DNA of 47,105 nucleotides from CAJPNN01 sp041844735. GTDB taxonomy: Bacteria; Bacillota; Clostridia; Peptostreptococcales; Anaerovoracaceae. Within the stretch, counting starts at the first letter, position 1. The number at the start of each line of letters is the position of its first letter. The translations under genes and the position numbers were made by a program. The notes under the pieces are model-generated. The model was not told where the DNA came from. It did no database searches and saw only the letters and a program-made list of their open reading frames with translations. Positions 35,982 to 45,000 of this stretch are shown here, piece by piece. The stretch is taken from the NCBI GenBank assembly GCA_041844735.1, contig JBGZBP010000014.1:1-47105 (forward strand), read 5' to 3'.

Positions 35982-36683
35982 TTATTTACTTAAATACTCT
36001 ATTTCTTTCGCTCTCAGCTTTCTGTAGTGCCCCTCTCTCAAATGCCCTATATGAATCTCTCCTATGGCTGTTCTCTCAAGATCAATGACTTTGTTCCCTA
36101 CGGCGGCAAACATTTTTCTTATCTGCCTGTTCTTGCCCTCATGGATTTTAATTTCTACCACACTGTGCTTTCCTGCGTGTTTGATAAGTTCCACATATGC
36201 AGGTTTCGTTACATATCCTCCTATGTCCACTCCGGATCTCAGCCTTGCAATCCTTTCTTTAGATATGTTTCCCACACATTTTACTCTGTATGTCTTTTGC
36301 ATCTCGTGCTTAGGATGTGTCAGCTTATATGCCATATCTCCGTCATTTGTCATAAGTAAAAGCCCTGACGTATTATAATCCAATCTTCCTACAGGAAAAA
36401 GTCTCGCATCTATATCCGCCACCAGTTCCATAACCGTAGGCCTCATATGTTCATCTTTTACCGTTGTCACATATCCCTTAGGTTTATTTACCAAAACATA
36501 TTCCTTCTTCTTTGACGGTTCTATCAGAAATCCGTTTACTTCAACTCTATCGTTCTCCGACACATCTATCCCCGGAGTCATCACTACCGCACCGTTCACC
36601 TTGACATTGCCTGCAGCCGTGAGCTCATCCGCCTTTCTCCTGCTCGCCAATCCGGACTGAGCTATATATTTATTAAGTCTCAT
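35982..36683 (-). CDS. rluB: RsuA/RluB-family rRNA pseudouridine synthase
   Basis: 233 residues. An S4 domain (about 1-60: MRLNKYIAQSGLASRRKADELTAAGNVKVNG) is followed by a catalytic domain with the aspartate in VGRLDYNTSGLLLMTNDGDMA and the EGKNRQIRKMFAAVG motif. This pattern, and the VGRLDYNTSG variant, fit large-subunit RluB more than small-subunit RsuA. It acts on 23S rRNA during ribosome assembly. GGGAG lies about 12 bases before the ATG. Confidence 0.92.
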   Translation of the reverse strand: MRLNKYIAQSGLASRRKADELTAAGNVKVNGAVVMTPGIDVSENDRVEVNGFLIEPSKKKEYVLVNKPKGYVTTVKDEHMRPTVMELVADIDARLFPVGRLDYNTSGLLLMTNDGDMAYKLTHPKHEMQKTYRVKCVGNISKERIARLRSGVDIGGYVTKPAYVELIKHAGKHSVVEIKIHEGKNRQIRKMFAAVGNKVIDLERTAIGEIHIGHLREGHYRKLRAKEIEYLSK

Positions 36684-36779
36684 AATAATTGTATGCTCCC
36701 AACCATGAAATATTTAGAGTTATTCTACTATATCTTCCTTTCTATGTCCAGCCCGTAAATTCCCGTTCTTGCAGCATTC

Positions 36780-37505
36780 TTATCTGCTTCTTATTATCAG
36801 TCCCCTTCCTTTATCCACAGATATTTCAGCCACTTGCCCTGAAACCGTTTCATTACTTATGCAACGATCCATAGTTCTCCTTAAGTTAAATCCCTCAATT
36901 TCATACTTTGCTCCCTTTATTGAAACCCCTTCCAGCTCATAGTCTAAAGACAGGATTGAAAAATACTTATAGCCTGTCCCGTTGTCCTTTTCACCTTTTT
37001 TTGTATTTTCATCGGCGATTTTAATACTCACAGGAGCATTAAAAAATTTTACCTCATTTATATGATCAATTATTACCGCACTTTTTCCATTTTCATTTAA
37101 ATATTCCAACGCAGCTAAAGCTCCCAAAAAATGATCCTCTCTTCCACCGGTAACCCCTATAAGAATAAAGTCGTCGTACCCATCGTCTATGCCTTTCTGA
37201 ACACATACCATAAGATCGGTATTGTCCTTAACAGGATTAAGCTTTTTTACATCAATGTCAGCATCCGGAGCATCATATAACTCCGCAGCAAAATCCATTG
37301 AATCAAAATCCCCTACAATCGCCGCTATTGTTAGCCCCATATCCTCTGCCAGACTCACCCCTCCATCCGCACAGCACACGAATAAACTATCTTCATGTGA
37401 AACTGCAGTGTATAAATTTCTCTTATAATTCTCTATATCATTGCTTTGATAGGGTGCAGCACCTACTATCAAAAATACACTCTTTTTTTGCTTATTTATC
37501 GCCAT
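36780..37505 (-). CDS. thiN: Thiamine pyrophosphokinase
   Basis: 241 residues converting thiamine to thiamine diphosphate. The motifs FVCCADGGVSLAEDMGLTIAAIVGDFDSMD and the DNTDLMVCVQKGIDDG and LIGVTGGREDHFLGALAALEYL blocks, which bind ATP and substrate, match the family. The start at ATG 37505 is preferred: GGAAAGGTG lies about 10 bases upstream, whereas an earlier ATG at 37568 has only A/T-rich sequence before it. No TPP riboswitch is seen upstream. It is followed by the RluB-type gene after a 96-base gap. Confidence 0.93.
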   Translation of the reverse strand: MAINKQKKSVFLIVGAAPYQSNDIENYKRNLYTAVSHEDSLFVCCADGGVSLAEDMGLTIAAIVGDFDSMDFAAELYDAPDADIDVKKLNPVKDNTDLMVCVQKGIDDGYDDFILIGVTGGREDHFLGALAALEYLNENGKSAVIIDHINEVKFFNAPVSIKIADENTKKGEKDNGTGYKYFSILSLDYELEGVSIKGAKYEIEGFNLRRTMDRCISNETVSGQVAEISVDKGRGLIIRSR

Positions 37506-37679
37506 ACCACAGTTCACCTTTCCTACCGTTGACATATTATAATTTCTATTATTATATATCCTGAGCAAAAAATATTAAAGGCTTTTCACCATCTCTTAAT
37601 ATCGATTTTTGAGCATCGTTAGCATGTTTATTTGTCCTATAAGCCGCCTATTTGCTATATACTATTTTAAAATTAAAAA

Positions 37680-37720
37680 TAAAAGAAAACATGCATATCA
37701 ACAGGAACTTTGATATGCAC
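37680..37720 (-). terminator. Terminator of the flavodoxin gene
   Basis: On the minus strand GCATATCAA (37710-37718) pairs with TTGATATGC (37693-37701), followed by ATGTTTTCTTTTATTTTT. It is 77 bases after the flavodoxin stop codon. The rest of the roughly 226-base gap to thiN (37569-37794) shows no gene. Confidence 0.75.
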
Positions 37721-37794
37721 GCTCTTTACTTGTTTATAGTTTTTATTTTTTGAAGAAATATTCCACCCTATAGCGTATGAAGGTCTATAAGGTA

Positions 37795-38223
37795 TTATGC
37801 AGTCGCTAATGCTGCACCAAGTTTTTTACAATTTTCCAAATCTCCATCATTAGGAGTTTCATTTGCCATCACATAGTCACAAACCACATTGGCATTATCA
37901 TCTCTAACTCTTTCATCCCAGTTTCTCATCCATAGACCGTCACCCCAACCGTATGATCCAAACAAAGCAATCTTCTTACCGTTCAAATCATTTTCCAAGT
38001 CGGCAAACATAGGCTCATACTCATACTCTTCAAGCACTTCATCACCCATAGACGGACATCCGAATGCCACTGCCCCATAATCTTTCATAACAGAAGAATT
38101 GAATTCACCCGGCTGTAACAATACAGCTTCGCCTCCGGCACCGTTAACGCCCTCTGCCACTGCATTTGCCATAGCCTCTGTATTACCCGTGCCGCTCCAA
38201 AATACCACTGCAACTTTGTTCAT
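37795..38223 (-). CDS. Flavodoxin (short chain)
   Basis: 142 residues binding FMN as a one-electron carrier. The phosphate loop is SGTGNTEAMANAVAEG (about 10-25). Around 55-60 is a GAVAFGCPSMGDE stretch, and GSYGWGDGLWMRNWDERV supplies the second flavin loop. The length fits short-chain clostridial flavodoxins, which substitute for ferredoxin under iron limitation in some organisms. A GGAGGATACGAG site lies upstream of the ATG. Transcription starts from a near-perfect promoter flanked by two candidate operators, so it is a single, tightly controlled gene. Confidence 0.94.
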   Translation of the reverse strand: MNKVAVVFWSGTGNTEAMANAVAEGVNGAGGEAVLLQPGEFNSSVMKDYGAVAFGCPSMGDEVLEEYEYEPMFADLENDLNGKKIALFGSYGWGDGLWMRNWDERVRDDNANVVCDYVMANETPNDGDLENCKKLGAALATA

Positions 38224-38291
38224 CTCGTATCCTCCATCGTAATTCCAATTTCTTTATGTTTTTTAAGAAAGGAAAATTAATAAAACGATTA

Positions 38292-38359
38292 GTTAGTATT
38301 GTCTAACCGTGATTACATTATACTCCCGATGAACAATCCTGTCAATAGTCGCGACTAAC
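38292..38359 (-). promoter_or_regulatory. Flavodoxin promoter with two candidate operators
   Basis: On the minus strand TTGACA (38340-38345) and TATAAT (38317-38322) are exactly 17 bases apart, both perfect consensus. One operator, a perfect GTTAG-N6-CTAAC, lies at 38292-38307 near the predicted start of transcription. A second, at 38344-38359, overlaps the -35 element and contains the perfect palindrome TAGTCGCGACTA. On the plus strand it reads AATAG-TCGCGA-CTAAC, so one half-site is degenerate. Centres are 52 bases apart, about five helical turns, as expected for a looping or cooperative repressor. The cognate regulator is not identified. Confidence 0.75.
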
Positions 38360-38432
38360 TTTTTTAAGGAATTTCCGACATTCCCGGATACAACCCTTAA
38401 TTTTCAGCTCGTAAAGTTGCAAACATCACTAT

Positions 38433-38702
38433 TTATCTATCAAAAATATCATAATGACCTCGGCACGACAGTATCTCCAACCTCCCCTCTACTATGCGAT
38501 ATACAACACGATTCACATCATCAATACGCCTGCTCCAAAAACCACTTAAATCCCCTTTTAACGGCTCCGGCTTACCTATCCCGTCAAAACTGTTACGCTC
38601 TATATCTTTTATCAGAACATTAATCTTTTTTAATGTCTTTTTATCCTGTGCCTGCCAGTACAAATAATCTTCCCACGCTTCTTCAAACCATATCTTTCGC
38701 AT
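38433..38702 (-). CDS. yoeB: YoeB-family mRNA interferase toxin
   Basis: 89 residues, RelE superfamily ribosome-dependent RNase. The sequence aligns without gaps to the 84-residue E. coli toxin over its length: the active-site residues E46, R65, H83 and Y84 all fall at the same positions. The signature KPEPLKGDLSGFWSRRID and the ending GHYDIFDR are typical. Its ATG overlaps the antitoxin stop by one base (TAATG), giving translational coupling. The last few residues after Y84 extend beyond the classic C-terminus. Confidence 0.93.
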   Translation of the reverse strand: MRKIWFEEAWEDYLYWQAQDKKTLKKINVLIKDIERNSFDGIGKPEPLKGDLSGFWSRRIDDVNRVVYRIVEGRLEILSCRGHYDIFDR

Positions 38703-38965
38703 TATTTGTCTTCCTCTAACAATTCACCTTCTATCCCTTTCCCCATATTCAGTGCTACAACACCTCGACGTAAATGTGCTAAATTACGTTCTGAATAAAA
38801 GGGGTCTGCCGTAACTTCAAAAGGTATACGTTTTTCACGGCTAACCGTTTTTGCAAAAATCGTAAATGCAGCAGTCATGGAAAGCCCCATGTCCTCACAA
38901 ACTTTTTCCATATTTTTTTTCAATTCTTTGTCCATACGAAAATTAACATTTACTGCCTGAGTCAT
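38702..38965 (-). CDS. relB: RelB/DinJ-family antitoxin
   Basis: 87 residues. The N-terminal ribbon-helix-helix DNA-binding region (TQAVNVNFRMDKELKKNMEKVCEDMGLSMTAAFTIFAKTVS) is followed by a toxin-neutralising tail. ATG 38965 is chosen with GGAGGGGGG upstream; an earlier in-frame ATG at 39034 lies within the promoter palindrome. YoeB is classically paired with YefM/Phd antitoxins, so a RelB/DinJ partner is a mixed pairing, as also seen in some Firmicutes. It probably autoregulates the operon by binding the palindrome at 39005-39041. Confidence 0.88.
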   Translation of the reverse strand: MTQAVNVNFRMDKELKKNMEKVCEDMGLSMTAAFTIFAKTVSREKRIPFEVTADPFYSERNLAHLRRGVVALNMGKGIEGELLEEDK

Positions 38966-38995
38966 CACAACACCCCCCTCCAATATATTTTTTAT

Positions 38996-39041
38996 ATTAT
39001 ACACCTTTGTAATGAAAAAATCAATATCTTTCATTACAAAG
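38996..39041 (-). promoter_or_regulatory. Toxin-antitoxin promoter with 13-bp inverted repeat
   Basis: TTGATT (39019-39024) and TATAAT (38996-39001) are 17 bases apart on the minus strand. Perfect arms CTTTGTAATGAAA (39005-39017) and TTTCATTACAAAG (39029-39041) flank the -35 element, which lies in the 11-base spacer. It sits just after the protease stop codon (39048-39050) and has no U-run, so an operator is more likely than a terminator. Confidence 0.75.
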
Positions 39042-39047
39042 TAATCT

Positions 39048-42000
39048 CTATTGTCCTGTAAACCTATTCAAGCTGTATATGATTTTTGCAATTTCCGCCC
39101 TTGTGATAAACTCTTTAGGCGCAAATCTATTCCCCGGCTTGCCGCTAATTATGTTCGCACCCTTAAGCATCTTAACCGAATCTTTTGCAAATCCTGAAAT
39201 CGTTTCAGAATCGCTAAAATCAATCGTTCCGCTCTCAGGGAGTTTCTTTTTCAATAGTGCGTTGCACCTCGCTATCATCACTGCCGCCTGCTCTCTGGTA
39301 ATTTGTACATCCGGTGCAAAAGTATTTTCGTCAAATCCCTTTATTATACCGTTAGATACTCCCCATCCTACAGCGTTATAGTAATATGCCTTTGATGAAA
39401 CATCATTAAACTTAACTTCATATCCCTGTTTTTCATCCTTAAAATATCTCGCAAGGATAGTCACAAACATTCCTCTTGTAACCTTTTCGTCAGGCTTAAA
39501 CATATCCGGTCCCACACCTTGCATTAAATTATTTTCAAGCATGTATGTAATCTGCTCTTTAGCCCAATGGTTTGACGGGATATCAGCAAATTTTTTCACC
39601 AACTCCTCCTTTTTAGGCACTTCCGGCTCTTTTTTGCCGTCATCATCTTTCTTCGGTACTTGCGGATATATTATTCCTCCCGAGCCTCCCGGCGAAGGCA
39701 CGCTTCCTCCGGAACCTCCTTTTTTATAAACCACTGAGTGTTCGTTAACTTTGCCGGCAAACATCTCTTTTTTGAATGAGGCAGGCTTATCATACTCGTT
39801 AATCGTCTTCGGATTAACATTATTATTTCCCTGTCTGTAGTATACACCCGCATCCGGCACCGTTCTCTCACGCAATCCGTCTCCTACCAATACTTCGGCA
39901 GGTGAAATTTCCACATTGCTCTCATTAACATAATTTATTTTCAGCTCCGCACCGTTCACTATATGCCCTTTGTGCTCTCCACTTACAGAATCTCCGATAC
40001 CGGTCTCTTTCGTAATCAGATTTACCAGCACAGGATTATCATAGAAGGCACTGTCATCAACAGCCACCACCTTTGCAGGGAGCCTCACTTCCTTCAATTT
40101 GTTATTCAGAAATGCTCCTCTTGGAATTTCCGTCAGCACATGAGAATGTCCTCCCCCTGCATCCCCGGCAGTAATAGTTTTAAAGGAAAGCTCACTTATT
40201 TGGTTGTTTGCAAAAGCATACTCACCCATCTCCTCTACATTCCCCTTAAATTTGACTGACTTGATGCGATTGTTCGCAAACGCCTTTTCTCCAAAATGTC
40301 CGGTGTACTCTCCTGTAGAAAATTCTTCAATGTTATTATCCATGAAAGTTCCGTCACCTATTTTGTGCGTAAGTCTAGGTAATGCCAGAGACTCTATCTT
40401 GTTTCCCAAAAATGCATAGTCGCCTAAAATTCTTATAGTGTTTAAAAGCTCTATATTTTTCAAATCGTTCTTCGCAAAAGCTCCTGCTCCTATTTCAGTA
40501 ATTCCCTCAAAGAAACTAACCTTAGTCAAGCCCATTTTATAGAAACTCATTGCTCCGATACTCTTCACATTCTTGTTTTTAACAAGCTGAGGTATTGTCA
40601 CCTCAGAAGAATTTCCAAGATATCTTGTTATTACTCCATGGTCATCTACCGCAAAATCCGCTCCGGCATATTTGTAATCGCTCGCAGCCTCTACCTTAAA
40701 GCTCACTTCTGCAACGTTTCCCGCCACATCGGAAATTTTATAGGCTATATCCTGTCCTTTCACCAAAGGAGTGTCCGGCGAAATCTCATAAATTCCGTTC
40801 TCGTCAGCCTTATATGTCTTACCGCCAAAGATAATAGTTGCTCCCGCAGTGGTTTTACCGTAAATGACTTTATCCCCTGCCAATAACGGCGTTCTTACCG
40901 CCCCTACCGTGTTTGTATACTCGAACACAGCCTTATTTACAGCCTGCTTCAATACAATATCCACTCCTGTCGCCATCGGGCTGTGATTGGCTATTGTCGG
41001 TGCTTTCACGGTAACATTGTCCCCAATCTTGTAAAATTTATTCGCAGGTATACTCTTATCATATGTAGTTCCCGACTGCAGCGTCTCCCCTATCAACTCC
41101 TGTTTCAAAAGCTCTTTTTCCGTATTCTTATCTATTCCCTGAATCGAAACCTTGGCAGGATCCACCAAGTACTTGCCGTCTACACTTGTAAGATTGTTCT
41201 TGTTTCCGTTTCTAGTGAAGCATCTGACATATTTTCCTGCGGACCCGCTTCCGAACGCCTTTTCATGAATAGACGTAACATTCGGGATATCAATCTCTAA
41301 ATCCGCAATTTCCCTGAAGGTTCCCTCGTCTATAGCCGTCATCCCCTCCATTCCGGTTATCTTTTTTACGGATGCCGCAAATGCTCCCTTACCTATTTTA
41401 GTCACCTTTTCAGGTATATTAACGCTCTTTATTCCTCCGGCGCTATAATCGGAAGAATAAGCAAACGCCATCTCTCCAATCTCCGTCAGTCCCGCAGGCA
41501 ACTTTATACCGGTAAGCCTGTTGCTCTGGAATGCCTTGTTACCGATATATTTAACACTGTCAGGTATAACAACGGATGTAATCTTTTCTTCCGAGCTCTT
41601 TCCGTATCCGGAGAAAGCCTCACTTCCTATCGCATTTACCTGCTTTCCTCCTATTGTGTCAGGAATAACCACTCGTCCGCCTTTTCCTTTATATTTTTTG
41701 ATATATCCGTTAATCGAAGTACCCGGACATACACCTTCATCAAACTCAAAATCGTCCTCGCTTCCCGGTGCCTCCGGTGCCGCATTTTCTATCCAATCCC
41801 AATCCTTATCCTTATCATATGTATTTATCTTTGCATCCTTAGGATATTGCATGTTCACACGTATCATAGCCGCTCCCACAATATTTATTTTGGAAATATG
41901 TGAAAACGCTCCATTGTAAAGGAATGTGTTTTTATGTCCCTGACTGTCCTTATCGCTATCCTTATCCAATGACACCGCCAGACTGTTCGGTGCTTTTTCC

Positions 42001-45000
42001 AGCTGTTTTACCACCACATAAAAACTTCTGTCAGTCCTTATGTTGTCGGATGACAAATCAAGGTTGTACCACCCTGTACTGTTTACCTCTTCTGTACGGA
42101 ATCTTCCTATTTCCACCAGTCTCCCCTTCTCATTGTGCTGTAGCACTCCGAACGAAAGCTTTCTGAAAGTTATGGAATCCGGTACCTCTATGTAAATATC
42201 CGCCGACTTTACCAGACCCCCTTTTTTGTCCGGCCTAAATCTCACAGCTATCCCTCTGTCTTTCATAGTTAACAAAAGAGAAGAATCTTTCGGCAGTCTT
42301 CCCGAATCATATTTAATTGTGCTGTCAACATAATCATTGCTTTCAAGATTGAAATTAACGTCCTTGTCGGATGTATCCAAAGCTACGTCTTTTTCCTCAG
42401 CAAAATATCCTTTCGCAAACGTTCTCAATGTATACTCGCCCTCATATATATCCGGAATCTCGAATTTCCCCTGATCATCCGTCTTTGCAATCTTGTAATT
42501 GCTGTCCTGCAACACTCTGACATAGGCATCCTTAAGAGGGCTGCCCTGCTTATCCGAAACAACACCCTTTATCTTAAACTGCTTCTTCGGTTCAAGCTTG
42601 AAGTCCTGTGTTATATCTTGGTTTTCATTCAGGGTTATCGCCCTTTCCTGAGGTCTATATCCATATGCCGACACCCTCAGAGTCCACTTATCCACCGACT
42701 TGTTCGCAGCGTGAGTCATACTGTAGGTTCCGTCTTCTGCCCTTGTCATCACCTGCTTTTCGGACTCCAGCACCTCCACTGTCGCTTCCAGAGGTATCTC
42801 TCCGGCAGTGCCGTTTCCTCTTGCATATGCCTTTATTATATTTCTCTCCTCATCTTTGATTACATCTCCCGTATGATCCGAATTGGAATCAATACCAAAT
42901 ACCATATGGTTCAACGGCAGTATATCATCGCTGACGAAAACTCTGCTCAAGTGCTTGTTAATCCCCCTTGCATTCAAAGTCTCCGCCTTTTTTCCAATCC
43001 TAATATTATCAATATACCATCCTAAATCATACTCCGACAGGATATCACTTTTGGTCGTTTTAATATTAAATCTTATAATAACATCCTTGCCCTTATATTT
43101 ATCAAGGTTTGCTTCCATCCAGCTCCATCTCCACTTTAAATCCGGATTCATTATGGTCTTTGCCGGTATCAAATGGTGAAAACTGTTGCCCCCGTCGTCG
43201 GATATAAGCACACTCATAAGATTTTCCTGGTAGTCCTGTAAATAATGCAATGCATTATATGATTCAAACTCAAGAACAAATCCATCCTTGTCAGGTATGC
43301 TCAGCTTCTTGGTCTGCAAGTATGAATCCTGCCCTTTTGACACTTTTGCATTGTGCAGTCCATGTTTGTCCGGAGGCATTTTACCCAAATTCGTCCCCCA
43401 AACAACATCTCCGTTCTGCTTTTTATCAAGTCCCTCCTGAGCTTCCCTAAGACCCAGAATCGAATCCTTGTTTGCCACTTTTTTCGGTGTTCCGCGCTCC
43501 CAATCGTTTACATTACCGGAAACCGTGCCTGTAGACATCTCTCCGTCATTATCGTTGAAATTTGCGAAGAAAACATTTTCCGGTTTTTCATATTTGATTA
43601 TAAAATCTTTCGGTTCGCTCGCCTTGTTTTTATAGCTATCTGTCGGCAAAACCCTGTATTTATATGTTTTCCCGGACACAGCAGTGCCATCAAGATATCC
43701 TAACGCATCCAGTGCCTGTCTTACATATCCGATTTCTTTATAGTCTGCTCCGTCCTCTGCTCGCATGACGGTATACCCGTCCACATCATTCTCTTCCGAC
43801 GGCAACCAAAACAACTGTACACCCTCATTTGTCAATCTTGCACTAAGCCCTTTTACCGCATCCGGTGCCTCATCATCACCTTTAACCACCGATACATCAT
43901 CAATATACCAGCCTACACCTTCACCGTGATCAGGGTAGTGGAAATTGAATCTTACGTGCAACAAGTCAGATTTACCTATAAAGCTGTCAAGGTTGTAATT
44001 TACTTTCGTCCACTTAGGAACAGTTCCCGGTGGAATCCTTTTTCTCTCTATCTCAGTCCACGGTCCTTTTTCGTCCGTTGCCACTTCCACTATACAATTA
44101 GTGACCCCGTTAACACCCACATATTCGTTATGCTTTAAGATTAAATGCTCCGTATTTTTATCGACTTTCGATATATCTATAGGAGGCATCCACAGATAAC
44201 TGTCTATCTGCACCGTAGGCGATGCATATCCTATCTTGGTGCCCAAATATTTTTTACCGGTCTGAGGCTCCGGTTCCAAAGGGTTTATTTTGGTTCCGAG
44301 CCCCCAGTCGCCCTGAAGCAGCCATCCGTCGGCATTCTGCTCAAAGTCGTTGGCATAGCTCCCCGGCTCTATACCTTTTTTTATTTCTACAGTTATCGTT
44401 CCGGTCTTGATAGGCTCGGTAGGATGCCCGTAATCAAATGCCTCAGCCTTAATCTTGATACTTCCCTCTTTTTTTATCTTGTCCGCATCAATTACTGCAG
44501 AATATTCACCATCCTTTACAGTGCCTGAAATTCTATCCATCAAGACTTCATTCCATGTGTTATCGTCAAAAGTATATTTCAAGACCACCTTTGTAACAGA
44601 CACGTCATCCGTGAAATGTCCTTTGACCTCAAGCTTTCTGCCCACGTATGAAACCGCAGCTGCCGTAATATCTCCCTGTGCTTTCTTTATATCCTCACCC
44701 TTGGTAGTTATTCTTCCTTTTATCACTCCGCCTTTTACATTATCCTTGACCCTCGATACTGCATCAAACGCGTTTACTATACCGTATCCATATCCCATGT
44801 TCGGTGAGTTCTTAAATCTGCTGTCTTTTGCCTCTGTCGCCGTTTCCTTCAAAATCTTTTCAATCTCTTCGACCTTTAAAGCAGGATTCGCCTCTTTCAT
44901 CAAGGCAATTACTCCTGTTATATGCGGAGCCGCCATACTTGTGCCGTCCCAGCTCTCGTATCTGCCGTTCGCCTTTATGGACCTCACCTGCACTCCGGGA

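Noticed and set aside
37506..37568. TPP riboswitch or extended N-terminus for thiN
   Set aside because: No conserved thi-box sequence is seen, and the sequence before ATG 37568 is only A/T-rich without a ribosome binding site.
39005..39041. Terminator for the surface protease gene
   Set aside because: The stem is perfect but no U-run follows; the presence of the toxin-antitoxin -35 element in the spacer favours an operator.
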